Shown piece after piece: positions 1-7,525 of a stretch of DNA of 18,110 nt. Under the pieces are notes generated by a model. The model did no database searches and had not been told where the DNA came from. It was given only the letters and a program-made list of their open reading frames with translations. Numbering within the stretch: the first letter of the stretch is position 1; each line of letters starts with the position of its first letter. The translations under genes were made by a program, and so were the position numbers. This DNA is from Gemmatimonadaceae bacterium (GTDB taxonomy: Bacteria; Gemmatimonadota; Gemmatimonadetes; Gemmatimonadales; Gemmatimonadaceae), in assembly GCA_025451425.1 (NCBI GenBank), contig JANWKK010000115.1, positions 1 through 18,110 of the forward strand, written 5' to 3'.

Positions 1-1294
1 GCCCCACGCCGGTGAAGAGCGCGAGGCGCCCTACGCGGGGGAGATCTTCCGCCAGGCGGATCTCGCGGCCACGCTGCGCAAGCTGGTGGAAGCGGAGCAG
101 CAGGCGCTCAAGGCCGGCAAGAGCCGGAAGGAGGCGATCTACGCCGCCTACGACCGCTTCTACAAGGGCGATATCGCGCGCGAGATCGTCCGTGGCGTGC
201 AGGAGGATGGCGGTCTGTTCACGCTCGCCGATTTAGCAAACTGGAAGGTACGCATCGAGGAGCCGGTGAGTACGACGTACAAGGGGATCACGGTGTACAA
301 GCTCCCCTTCTGGCAACAAGGGCCGGCGATGCTCCAGGCGCTCAACATCCTCGAGAACGCCGACCTCAAGTCGATGGGCTTCAACTCGCCAAAGTACATC
401 CACGCGCTATATCAGGCGATGAGCCTCGCCTTCGCCGATCGCGACTTCTACTACGGCGATCCGTACTTCCCGCCGGAGGAGCCGACGAAGGGCCTGCTCT
501 CCAAGGACTACGCGAAGGCTCGTTATGCAACGATCGACTGGACGAAGAACGACCCGAACATCAAGCCGGGCGATCCATACCCCTATCAGAATGGCTCCAA
601 CCCGTTTGCCAACTTGTTGGCCGAATGGAAATCGACGAATGGTGACACGGCGCGTCGCAGCGGCCAGCAGGACGTTCCGCCCGCCGATTCAGCATTCATT
701 GAATCCTTCTACAGTGGGACGACGTCGATCGAAGCCGCCGACTCGGCCGGATGGGTCGTGTCGGTCACGCCGAGCGGTGGCTGGGTCCCGGCCGTGATTG
801 CGGGTCACACAGGGATTGGGCTGAGCCAGCGCGCGCAGAGTTTCGTGACGGAGGCGAAGGACGGCCCGTTCAACGTCATCGAGCCGGGCAAGCGACCACG
901 CGTGACGTTGACGCCGACGCTCGCCCTCAAGGACGGCGCGCCGTATCTGTGCTTCTCGGTGCAGGGCGGTGATTCACAAGATCAGAACTTGCTGCAGTTC
1001 TTCCTGAACATCGTCGAGTGGGGCATGACGCCGCAGCAGGCCACCGAAGCGCCGAACATCAACAGTTACCAGATGCGGTCGTCGTTCGGGCAACACGAGT
1101 CGCGTCCGGGGAGATTGCTCATCGACTCTCGAACGCCGATGGACGTGCGGGCCGCGTTGCAGCCGATGGGCTACACGCTGCAGATCGGCGAGCGGACGTC
1201 GGGGCCGATCAATGCAATCATGATCGACGCGAAGCACCACACGATGTGGGGTGGTTCGTCGAACAATGGCGAAGATTACGGGATTGCGTGGTAG
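1..1294 (+). CDS. Gamma-glutamyltransferase family protein, 3' part (5' end outside window)
   Basis: The frame is open from base 2 to the TAG at 1292-1294, so the N-terminus is cut by the window edge. The protein matches the gamma-glutamyltranspeptidase (Ntn-hydrolase) fold. It has a large-subunit end with GGLFTLADLANW and EPVSTTYKGITVYKLP, then GTTSIEAAD, where the self-processing threonine should lie (codons 719-724), then GKRPRVTLTPTLALKDG, VQGGDSQDQN and a conserved C-terminal GGSSNNGEDYG. In this family a proenzyme cuts itself before the Thr, which then attacks gamma-glutamyl amides; members are usually periplasmic or secreted. Two departures are visible. The usual TTH after the cleavage site reads TTS, and the usual LNN oxyanion-region motif reads LSQ. 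GGDSQDQ replaces the classical GGS-type loop. It is therefore a divergent subfamily whose substrate may not be glutathione. Classification is sure; substrate is not. Confidence 0.9.
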   Translation, partial: PHAGEEREAPYAGEIFRQADLAATLRKLVEAEQQALKAGKSRKEAIYAAYDRFYKGDIAREIVRGVQEDGGLFTLADLANWKVRIEEPVSTTYKGITVYKLPFWQQGPAMLQALNILENADLKSMGFNSPKYIHALYQAMSLAFADRDFYYGDPYFPPEEPTKGLLSKDYAKARYATIDWTKNDPNIKPGDPYPYQNGSNPFANLLAEWKSTNGDTARRSGQQDVPPADSAFIESFYSGTTSIEAADSAGWVVSVTPSGGWVPAVIAGHTGIGLSQRAQSFVTEAKDGPFNVIEPGKRPRVTLTPTLALKDGAPYLCFSVQGGDSQDQNLLQFFLNIVEWGMTPQQATEAPNINSYQMRSSFGQHESRPGRLLIDSRTPMDVRAALQPMGYTLQIGERTSGPINAIMIDAKHHTMWGGSSNNGEDYGIAW

Positions 1295-1323
1295 GCGTGG
1301 ACGCGGCGAGTAAGGTTGGCACC

Positions 1324-1352
1324 TTGACAGGCAACCAAAGGGTTGCATATTG
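1324..1352 (+). promoter_or_regulatory. Sigma70-like promoter of the ArsR/SRPBCC pair
   Basis: A perfect -35 box TTGACA lies at 1324-1329. With a 17-base spacer the -10 candidate is ATATTG at 1347-1352, and TATTGG one base later is an alternative. Transcription would begin near 1358-1360, only a few bases before the ATG at 1363, so the mRNA would be nearly leaderless. No Shine-Dalgarno sequence is present before that ATG, which fits. Confidence 0.6.
1331..1346. promoter_or_regulatory. Palindromic operator GCAACC-N4-GGTTGC
   Basis: A perfect 6+6 inverted repeat (GCAACC, AAAG, GGTTGC) occupies the spacer between the -35 and -10 boxes upstream of the ArsR-type gene. A dimeric winged-helix repressor bound here would block RNA polymerase. 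ArsR-family regulators commonly act by autorepression at such sites. The palindrome is seen directly; its binding by the adjacent regulator is inference. Confidence 0.65.
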
Positions 1353-1362
1353 GCGCTCGTAG

Positions 1363-1680
1363 ATGGACAACGTCTTCAAGGCGCTCGCCGATCCCAACCG
1401 ACGGCTTCTGCTCGACCGACTCCGCGCCGACAACGGGCAGACGCTCGGTGAGCTCTGTGAGCATCTCGATATGTCACGTCAAGCCGTCACGAAGCACCTC
1501 GCGGTGCTCGAGGCGGCGAACCTCATCGCCACGGTGTGGCGCGGGAGAGAGAAGCTCCACTACCTCAATCCCGCGCCGATCCACGAGATCGCGCGGCGCT
1601 GGATCGGCCAGTACGAGAAGTCGCGTGTGGCGGCCCTCGCCGACCTCAAGCGCGCACTGGAGGATGTTGGCCATGAATAA
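1363..1680 (+). CDS. ArsR-family winged helix-turn-helix transcriptional regulator
   Basis: This 105-residue protein has the compact ArsR layout. The start MDNVFKALADPNRRLLLDRL is followed by the HTH QTLGELCEHLDMSRQAVTKH (recognition helix about residues 42-54), a beta-wing with VWRGREKLHYLNPAP and a C-terminal dimerisation helix. The metal-binding ELCxC motif of true arsenic or metal sensors is absent (ELCEH), so metal sensing is unlikely. It belongs to the ArsR type found paired with AHSA1/SRPBCC proteins, and indeed overlaps such a gene by eight bases. The palindrome in its own promoter suggests autoregulation of the pair. Start chosen because the family begins with MDxVFKALADPxRR and because it lies just after the predicted transcription start. 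Confidence 0.93.
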   Translation: MDNVFKALADPNRRLLLDRLRADNGQTLGELCEHLDMSRQAVTKHLAVLEAANLIATVWRGREKLHYLNPAPIHEIARRWIGQYEKSRVAALADLKRALEDVGHE

Positions 1681-2179
1681 ACCCAGCTTCGTCTACGTCA
1701 CCTATATCGCGACCACGGCCGAGCGCCTCTGGCAGGCCCTGACGAGCGCCGAGTTTACAGAACGCTATATGTTTGGCCGTCGGGTCGAGTCGACGTGGAG
1801 GGTCGGCGCGCCCGTACGCTACATCGGCCGGGAGGGAACACTCTCCGACAGCGGCGAGGTTCTCGAGTCCGACCCACCGCACCGGCTCGTCTTCACCTGG
1901 CGCGTCGAGTTCGACGACGCGCTCCGCCACGAGGGCTACTCCAAGGTCACCTTCGAGCTCGAGCCGTTAGGCGGCGAGGTCAAGCTCACCGTCGTTCACG
2001 ACGATTTGCGCGACGGGTCGGGTGTCCTCAAGGGGATCTCGATGGGCTGGCCCAAGGCGCTGTCGAGCCTCAAGTCGCTGCTCGAGACCGGACGTCCGCT
2101 CGCGATCTCGGCCCCTGAGTCGGCCGCGGCCGGCGAGGCGGCGGCGATTCAGGTCGCGCGCGGAGCGACGCTCCCGTGA
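1673..2179 (+). CDS. AHSA1/SRPBCC-domain protein paired with the ArsR regulator
   Basis: The product is 168 residues beginning MNKPSFVYVTYIATTAERLW. The START/Bet v1-like AHSA1 fold is recognisable from YIATTAERLWQALTSAEFT near the N-terminus, the central GEVLESDPPHRLVFTW and the C-terminal helix GWPKALSSLKSLLETG. SRPBCC folds enclose a hydrophobic ligand pocket, and in this ArsR-linked subfamily the ligand is generally unknown. The ATG at 1673 is preferred to the one at 1664 because GGAGG at 1659-1663 is nine bases away; the start codon lies inside the regulator's last codons, indicating translational coupling. The last 25 or so residues are Ala-rich and probably disordered. A plausible role is sensing or binding a small molecule for the ArsR switch; this is inference. 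Confidence 0.9.
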   Translation: MNKPSFVYVTYIATTAERLWQALTSAEFTERYMFGRRVESTWRVGAPVRYIGREGTLSDSGEVLESDPPHRLVFTWRVEFDDALRHEGYSKVTFELEPLGGEVKLTVVHDDLRDGSGVLKGISMGWPKALSSLKSLLETGRPLAISAPESAAAGEAAAIQVARGATLP

Positions 2180-2180
2180 C

Positions 2181-2213
2181 TTTGTCATCCTTCGCTTCGC
2201 TCTGGATGACAAA
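2181..2213. terminator. Perfect 10-bp hairpin between convergent genes (short member of TGTCATCC repeat family)
   Basis: TTTGTCATCC (2181-2190) and GGATGACAAA (2204-2213) form a perfect 10-bp stem with a 13-base loop. The element sits between the stop at 2179 (plus) and the stop at 2217 (minus), with A/T ends giving a short U-tract in either direction, as expected of a bidirectional terminator. Its arms match the outer arms of the larger element at 7526-7629, so it is probably a dispersed palindromic repeat reused as a terminator. Confidence 0.7.
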
Positions 2214-2216
2214 CGA

Positions 2217-3659
2217 TCAGCGGTTACTAAAATTCACCTGCATCCGCAACAACTCGCACACCGGCTTCCCCTGGTCACGCGCCGGCGAAAAGCGGACGCG
2301 CGGGAGCACTTGCGTCACACTCGTCAGCGCGCGCTGATCGGTGCCTAACGGCAGCATGATCGACTTCGGATCCACCTGACCCGTCGAGTCGACGACGAAC
2401 TGCATCCACGTCGTCCCCACCGGGGTGCGTCCGACGATCCCGAGAATCGGCATCGCTTCCGAGCCGCCGAGGGTCACGCTGTTCACGAGCGCTTTCTTCG
2501 CGGACGCCTCGACTCGTAATGATACCGGATGCGCGTGCTCGACCGCGTCGGGATCACGCATGTACCGCGGCATGAGCATTTGCTCGGTGAACTTCACGAC
2601 ATACTGGTGCTGGTTGTCCTCATCCGCCTTCGCGAACTCGGTCGGCCCGAACGCCGGCTGCCAACCCGGCGTCTCGATGCGCACGCGGTACGTCCCCGGA
2701 CGCGGCGACGCGAGCAGGAAGTTCCCATGCGCCGACGTCCGGCTGCGCGCCACGACGTTCTGCGCGCTGTCCTCGAGGGCCACCCATGCGCAGGCGAGCG
2801 GTGCCTTGGTGTCGGCGTCGATCGCGAGCCCGTCGAAGGTCGGGGCATGTGCGTCAATCGGATACGCCACGACGACGTTATACGCGAGATCCTCCACGGG
2901 CGTGCCGACCATTTTCTGCGGCTCGTCGGCGAGGCTGAAACGAATCACGGTGCGGCCCGGCCGCTTCGCGATCAGCGCGTCAGGGGGCACGAATTCAACA
3001 GGACCCGGGCCGATGCGCCAGCGCACCCATCGGGTCTGCCCGAGCACCCCGCCGGCGTTGTCGAGGAGCAAGACGCGAATGCGCTCGACATTCACACGCT
3101 GGCCCGGCGCAATGACGAGTGACTCCGGGTACGCGTTCATCCGCGCAACGCGTCCAGCGATCATCGGGAAGTCCGTCCGTGACAGCTCGTTGAAGTGCGG
3201 GCCCTCCTCGGCCTTCCGCAACGAGTCGGCGTGCTGAATTGCCGCGAGCCGCACGCGCGCTGACGAGTCCCCAGTCTCCGCGAGCGCAGTCATCAGTGCT
3301 GTGCCATACGACGTGTCCGCACGCCAGCTGAAGCCGAAGCGATAGTTCCACTCGCGATCCCGCATTTGCGGCTCGATGCGCGCGATCATCGTGCGACTTC
3401 CCGCGGCGATTTTCTGATTCAGCTGGTGAGCCCCGCACTGGATTTTCACGTTCTCGCAATCGGTGTACGTGATCGCAAAGACGATGACGGGGACCGTCGA
3501 GTGATTCTCGACGTAGATGAGGTGCGTCGGCGGATTGGCGTCGTGGACCTCGGTGGTCGAAACGACGGTCTCGCGCGACGGCGCGATATAGGTGTGCTGG
3601 GAGGCTGGCGCGCAAGCGGCGAGGAGCAGCCCGGCGACAAAGCGGAGGGAATGCTTCAT
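2217..3659 (-). CDS. Lipoprotein with carboxypeptidase-regulatory-like and TonB-C-like domains
   Basis: This 480-residue protein starts with a lipoprotein signal (MKHSLRFVAGLLLAAC; lipobox LAAC, lipidated Cys16). Residues about 30-270 show no domain I can name. Around residues 275-340 a beta-sandwich like the carboxypeptidase-regulatory domain is suggested by FDGLAIDADTKAPLACAWVAL and GNFLLASPRPGTYRVRI. The last 100 residues (TWMQFVVDSTGQVDPKSI, then LPRVRFSPARDQGKPV) match the TonB C-terminal pattern common in Gemmatimonadota lipoproteins. In TonB this domain contacts outer-membrane receptors; here no proline-rich spanning region exists, so energy transduction is doubtful and a periplasmic binding role is more likely. 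AGAGGG lies a few bases before the ATG. The gene is convergent with the ArsR pair and divergent from the propeller lipoprotein. Confidence 0.8.
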   Translation of the reverse strand: MKHSLRFVAGLLLAACAPASQHTYIAPSRETVVSTTEVHDANPPTHLIYVENHSTVPVIVFAITYTDCENVKIQCGAHQLNQKIAAGSRTMIARIEPQMRDREWNYRFGFSWRADTSYGTALMTALAETGDSSARVRLAAIQHADSLRKAEEGPHFNELSRTDFPMIAGRVARMNAYPESLVIAPGQRVNVERIRVLLLDNAGGVLGQTRWVRWRIGPGPVEFVPPDALIAKRPGRTVIRFSLADEPQKMVGTPVEDLAYNVVVAYPIDAHAPTFDGLAIDADTKAPLACAWVALEDSAQNVVARSRTSAHGNFLLASPRPGTYRVRIETPGWQPAFGPTEFAKADEDNQHQYVVKFTEQMLMPRYMRDPDAVEHAHPVSLRVEASAKKALVNSVTLGGSEAMPILGIVGRTPVGTTWMQFVVDSTGQVDPKSIMLPLGTDQRALTSVTQVLPRVRFSPARDQGKPVCELLRMQVNFSNR

Positions 3660-3862
3660 TAGAACCCTCTAATAAACGGAGTCGCCGCCACACGGCATCG
3701 TCTGCGGCGAATTGAGCATTCTATCGCCTGTACGCCAGACGTCAACGTGGCGATTTCACCTGGTCCAGGGGTGGGGCATTATGGCCTACACTGGGAACTG
3801 GACCCACGGCGCTCCATACCCCAGATTGACGCCGGCGCTAAACGAGAGCCGGAGCTACCGAG

Positions 3863-5890
3863 TTGAGAAGCCATTCAATAGCTGCCGCTATCGCGCTGAT
3901 CTTGGCGCTTGGCGGCTGTCGCGACAACACTGCTCCGAATTCGCCGTTCGGCGTGACCGTGTCGCTCGACTCACCGCCGTCCATTAGTACCGGCGAAACG
4001 GCGAACGGTCCGATCATGACGTGCGTCGTATCGTTGACCGTCACGGCGCACGGCAGTGGTAGCGGCTCGTGGACTGGCGCAACGGAGCTCTGGTTCATCG
4101 GCGCCGATCGCACCATCGCCGCCGATACGACGTCCAATTCGGGGAGCGACGTGCAAAACGCGTTTGGTGCCCCAGCGATCTTCGCCGGTCAGAGCCAGCA
4201 CGCCACCTGGGTGTTCAAGCTCGGCGCGCCCTTCGAGGTGACGATGAGCTTCGGCTATGAGCTGCCAAACGGCCAACCGGCCACAACCCCGAGCACGCAC
4301 TTCACCTGCGGTCCCACGGTGCAGAACGCGGTCGTGCCAACCGTGACGCAGATCAGCGTGCCGAACATGTCGGCGCAGTTCACCAGCGGCGACACGGTCA
4401 GCGTCAGCTTTCAGGCGACGGCGAGCTCGGGAATCTGGCTGACTATCGTCGATGCAACCGGCGCGTTCAAGAGCGAGCAGGTGTTCGGGGAGGAGATGGC
4501 GACGACGGTCAATCGAACCGTCAAGTTCGTCGTACCACCATTCGACAATCAGCCCGGTGTGCCGATGACCTTCTCCGTGCGCGCGTTCAACGCCGCGCTC
4601 GTCGGCTCGGCAAAGTCACTCGAGACACAAGTCAAGTTCGTCGATCATGTTCCACCCAGCATCTCGTCGGTCAGCATCCTTGGACAGAACAGTCTTACCG
4701 GCCAATTCGCCGTCGGCGATACCCTGCGGCTGTTCGCAAACGCGGCCGACGACAACGAGCTCGGTTGGCTCGTCTATCAGATCGGCGCGCCCGCGAACGT
4801 TCGCGATTCGGTTCCCGCGCTGCCGGACCAGACATTCTTCAGCTGGGTCGTCAAGGTCGTCGCCCGTCCGGAATGGGTCGGCTCGCCGGTCGTTGGTATG
4901 TCTTCGCGGGACGCCGGCGGCCTAACGAGTTCAACCGTCTTCTCGCAGCCGGATAGCATCCGTATCTATCCACTCGTTGCGCATCCAACGACGACACCAC
5001 TCGTCCTCTCGCCGCAGAGCGACATCGACGACATGGTGTACGACGCGAAGCGTGATCTCATGTACGTCGGTGTGCCGCGCGACAATCGCATCGTCGTCTT
5101 CTCGCCGGGCTCGATGATGACGCAGCCCGCGATCACGCTGCCGGGTACGCCGGAGGGCATGGACCTCACGCTGAGCGGCGACTCGCTGCTCGTCGCCGTG
5201 CCGTCGGCCAACACCATCGCAGTCATCGATCTGAACCATCCGGCCGCGCCGCCGGGGGCGATTCATCTCTCCGTGCTCGACACGGTGCCGGCGTTCGGTG
5301 GGATGCCGCTCACACCGTACGGCCTTCGTGTGGCGTCGAATGGCAAGGCGATCGTCATGCTCAGCAACCCGTCGCAGAGCAACGATCAGACGGTCGAGGT
5401 GGACCTAACGAGCGGCACCCAGCGCATCCGCACCGACGCGAGGAAGCTGAGCAGCTCGGCGTTCTGGACGCGCCTTATGGGACGCCCTGACGATCGGTCA
5501 CACATCTACATTCTCGGGCCCAATTGTGGCAGCCGATACGATCCGGCGACGGACACCTTCTCCGCCTGCCGCGGCGGCATCGGGACGGACTACGCGGGTC
5601 TGACCTTCGACGCGACGGGGAATTACCTCACTCGCGGCAGCTCTCTCCTCGATAGCAACATGCAAACGCTCTGGTGGCCCAGCGACACTTGCATCGCGAT
5701 CTCACCGGATGATGCGAACATATATATCTGTACCGGTCAAGGCATCACGAAGATGCGGTACGCCGATAAAACGATGCTTGAGCGGATCCCGATACCGGTC
5801 ACCGTCAATCGGTTGTTCGTGTCGCCCACGGGCCAGTGGATTCTCGCCTTCGAGAGCAATGGTGAGGCGCGCGTGACCCGGGTGGATTGA
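3863..5890 (+). CDS. Lipoprotein with Ig-like repeats and a C-terminal beta-propeller
   Basis: The predicted start is TTG at 3863, supported by GGAG at 3851-3854 and by a lipoprotein signal that begins immediately (hydrophobic stretch, lipobox LGGC, Cys19). The product has 675 residues. Residues about 30-350 appear to contain three beta-sandwich modules rich in Ser/Thr/Val, including VPTVTQISVPNMSAQFTSGD and VPPSISSVSILGQNSLTG, which are similar in phase. From about residue 365 come propeller-type blades: DDMVYDAKRDLMYVGVPRDN, EGMDLTLSGDSLLVAVPSAN, YAGLTFDATGNYL, CIAISPDDANIYICTG and RLFVSPTGQWILAFESNG. Such proteins sit on the cell surface or in the periplasm and bind proteins or glycans; no catalytic motif is seen. 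The function is unknown. It contains two copies of the CCTAACG word described in the findings. Confidence 0.82.
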   Translation: MRSHSIAAAIALILALGGCRDNTAPNSPFGVTVSLDSPPSISTGETANGPIMTCVVSLTVTAHGSGSGSWTGATELWFIGADRTIAADTTSNSGSDVQNAFGAPAIFAGQSQHATWVFKLGAPFEVTMSFGYELPNGQPATTPSTHFTCGPTVQNAVVPTVTQISVPNMSAQFTSGDTVSVSFQATASSGIWLTIVDATGAFKSEQVFGEEMATTVNRTVKFVVPPFDNQPGVPMTFSVRAFNAALVGSAKSLETQVKFVDHVPPSISSVSILGQNSLTGQFAVGDTLRLFANAADDNELGWLVYQIGAPANVRDSVPALPDQTFFSWVVKVVARPEWVGSPVVGMSSRDAGGLTSSTVFSQPDSIRIYPLVAHPTTTPLVLSPQSDIDDMVYDAKRDLMYVGVPRDNRIVVFSPGSMMTQPAITLPGTPEGMDLTLSGDSLLVAVPSANTIAVIDLNHPAAPPGAIHLSVLDTVPAFGGMPLTPYGLRVASNGKAIVMLSNPSQSNDQTVEVDLTSGTQRIRTDARKLSSSAFWTRLMGRPDDRSHIYILGPNCGSRYDPATDTFSACRGGIGTDYAGLTFDATGNYLTRGSSLLDSNMQTLWWPSDTCIAISPDDANIYICTGQGITKMRYADKTMLERIPIPVTVNRLFVSPTGQWILAFESNGEARVTRVD

Positions 5891-5943
5891 CACTGAGTCG
5901 GCGGCATGAATCGCATCGAACCGCGCGCCGCTTCGCGATCGCC

Positions 5944-5973
5944 CGGCAGGCATGGACATAATGTGCTCGGCTC
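5944..5973 (-). repeat. 30-bp relic matching the start region of the Uma2 gene
   Basis: Bases 5944-5973 match 16692-16721 at 28 of 30 positions in the same orientation. At the second site the stretch covers the last bases before, and the first codons of, the Uma2 gene on the minus strand. Here the minus strand reads an equivalent short start (IMSMPAG compared with IMAMPAV) and then diverges completely. It is either the remnant of another Uma2 copy or a dispersed element that supplies Uma2 starts. It lies in the leader of the next plus-strand gene. Confidence 0.6.
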
Positions 5974-6007
5974 CGTATTTCACACGCAACCGCCCACCGA
6001 TCAACAC

Positions 6008-6514
6008 ATGACCATTCGTCGTCTGACAGGTCTCGCTCTGGTTCTCACGGCCGCCGGCACGTCCCCAGCGTACGCGCAATCCATGGGACAAACCATCAAC
6101 GGCATCTCGTGCGACGCGCAGGAGGGCCAGCGCATTCACATTCACCAACATCTCGCGATCTACGATCACGGCACTCAAGTGCTGGTCCCGCAGTTCATCG
6201 GCATCCCGTCGGCAGCGCGATGTATCTACTGGCTGCACACGCACACGCCCGACGGATTCATTCACGTCGAAGCGCCGATGGACCGATCGTTCACGCTCGG
6301 TGATTTCTTCGCGGTGTGGGGACAACCGATCACGCGCAAGCAAGTCGCGTCCGCACAAACGAAGAAGGGCGAGTCGACGCGCGTCTGGCTGAACGGCGCG
6401 ATCTACAACGGTGATCCCGCGAAGATCCCACTCGCGGCGCATGCCGACATCGTCATTCAGGTCGGGCCGCCGTTCAAGAAGCCGGAGCCGTTCACGAACT
6501 GGGGACTATTGTAG
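6008..6514 (+). CDS. Small exported histidine-rich protein of unknown function
   Basis: The start at ATG 6008 gives a clean signal peptide (MTIRRLTGLALVLTAAGTSPAYAQ, cleavage after AYA); the in-frame upstream ATG at 5906 would add a non-signal leader and is rejected. The mature part is about 145 residues. It carries HIHQH (His44, 46, 48), His54, a YWLHTHTPDG segment (His77, 79), FIHVEAP (His86) and two cysteines (35 and 72) that could form a disulfide after export. Clustered His suggests a metal site in the periplasm or outside the cell; this is inference from composition. I recall similar uncharacterised bacterial proteins with the HxHxH, VPxxIGI and YWLHTH order, but no named family or reaction. 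No strong ribosome-binding site is visible. A long inverted repeat follows the gene and may end transcription. Confidence 0.75.
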   Translation: MTIRRLTGLALVLTAAGTSPAYAQSMGQTINGISCDAQEGQRIHIHQHLAIYDHGTQVLVPQFIGIPSAARCIYWLHTHTPDGFIHVEAPMDRSFTLGDFFAVWGQPITRKQVASAQTKKGESTRVWLNGAIYNGDPAKIPLAAHADIVIQVGPPFKKPEPFTNWGLL

Positions 6515-6539
6515 TTAGAGAACGCTAAAGAGCAGATGA

Positions 6540-6608
6540 GGGGTTAGGGCTAGAGCGTAGGGGCTAGGGCCCGAATTACCTAACCCCTACGCTCTAGTCC
6601 CTAACCCC
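6540..6608. repeat. Long inverted repeat built of heptamers, with telomere-like G-runs
   Basis: Left arm 6540-6568 and right arm 6579-6608 are near-perfect inverse complements (one one-base bulge and one mismatch over about 29 bp) around a 10-base loop. Each arm reads as about four 7-base units: GGGGTTA, GGGCTAG, AGCGTAG, GGGCTAG on the left and CCTAACC, CCTACGC, TCTAGTC, CCTAACC on the right. The plus strand of the left arm has four G-runs (4, 3, 4, 3) with loops of 3, 10 and 3. Its position 25 bases after the stop at 6514 makes it a likely transcription barrier. Confidence 0.75.
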
Positions 6609-6725
6609 TTCGCGGCAGCGCCCGCCAAGCGCGTTGGTGCCAATCCTAACGGAAACCCGTCGGCGCTACGGGGTAGTAATCCTCGTCACCGCACGTCCCC
6701 CCCACATCCCTGGAGGTACCGACGC

Positions 6726-7523
6726 ATGTCGACTCTGACGATGCGCCAAACGTTCACTGTGCATCGGGACGCAATCACCCGATGGATCATGACGTCGGCC
6801 TTCTTTGTCCTCGGCGCCCTTGCGGTGACGCAATCGTTAGGTGGCGGACTCCAGTTCGCGATGCGTCCGGCAGCCGAAGCGATCTCGACGCCGGTAAACG
6901 CCGCGGCACCAATGCCTAACGTTGCTGTCGCGACGGTTGCGGCGATCTCGACCGCGCCGACATGGGATCTCGCAAACATCGAGAATCCACGCGTCGACAG
7001 CTGGGTCCAGCGATTCTCGACCTCGCTCAAAGGCGACATCTCGGCCGCACTCGACCGTGGCGTAAAGTTCCTGCCTATGATCTCGGCTAAGCTCGAACAG
7101 CGGAACATGCCCCAAGAGCTCGCTTATTTGCCGCTGATCGAGTCGGAGTACCGGACGCAGGCGCGGTCGCGCGTCTCGGCGGTCGGACTCTGGCAATTCA
7201 TGGCGTCCACCGCGCGGAACCTCGGCCTCTCCGTCGGCCGCAAGGGCGACGACCGCACCAACGCGGCGAAATCGACTGACGCTGCGCTCACGTACCTGTC
7301 GGAGCTGCACGACCGCTTCGGCTCGTGGTATCTGGCGATCGCTGCCTACAACGCCGGGCCCGGCACGATCTCCAAAGCGATGGACAAAGTACTCGGCCGC
7401 ACGACCGGTACCGACGCGGATTTTTACGCGATCTCGAAACACCTGCCTGCCGAGACACGCGAGTACGTCCCCAAGCTCATCGCGGCAGCGCGGATTGCAA
7501 AGGACACCAGTGCTACAGAGTGA
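6726..7523 (+). CDS. Lytic transglycosylase, SLT/GH23 domain (MltD-like)
   Basis: This is a 265-residue protein with GGAGGT at 6712-6717, eight bases before the ATG. An N-terminal hydrophobic segment (about residues 20-40) is a signal anchor or uncleaved signal. The catalytic domain covers about residues 105-260. It contains LAYLPLIESEY with catalytic Glu139, GLWQFM (154-159), the DDRTNAAKSTDAALTYL helix, WYLAIAAYNAGPG (201-213) and a final LPAETREYVPKLIAA that matches the MltD-type end. Family enzymes cut the MurNAc-GlcNAc bond of peptidoglycan and leave 1,6-anhydro ends. The LysM repeats that usually follow in MltD are absent, so wall targeting must come from the N-terminal part or from partners. 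A palindromic element starts three bases after the stop. Confidence 0.92.
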   Translation: MSTLTMRQTFTVHRDAITRWIMTSAFFVLGALAVTQSLGGGLQFAMRPAAEAISTPVNAAAPMPNVAVATVAAISTAPTWDLANIENPRVDSWVQRFSTSLKGDISAALDRGVKFLPMISAKLEQRNMPQELAYLPLIESEYRTQARSRVSAVGLWQFMASTARNLGLSVGRKGDDRTNAAKSTDAALTYLSELHDRFGSWYLAIAAYNAGPGTISKAMDKVLGRTTGTDADFYAISKHLPAETREYVPKLIAAARIAKDTSATE

Positions 7524-7525
7524 GT

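Noticed and set aside
974..1348. Minus-strand open frame opposite the end of the gamma-glutamyltransferase
   Set aside because: Arg/His/Pro-rich shadow of a conserved gene, common in GC-rich DNA.
3712..3862. Promoter and small gene in the divergent lipoprotein gap
   Set aside because: TTTCAC and CATTAT are spaced by 17 bases but match consensus poorly, and the open frame there overlaps the lipoprotein start without a family match.
5906..6007. Upstream start for the histidine-rich protein
   Set aside because: The extra residues are not signal-like and run through the Uma2-like relic; the ATG at 6008 begins a proper signal peptide.
5702..6442. Minus-strand 246-codon open frame
   Set aside because: It runs antisense across two better-supported genes and has basic, low-complexity composition; only the short Uma2-like start in it is of interest.
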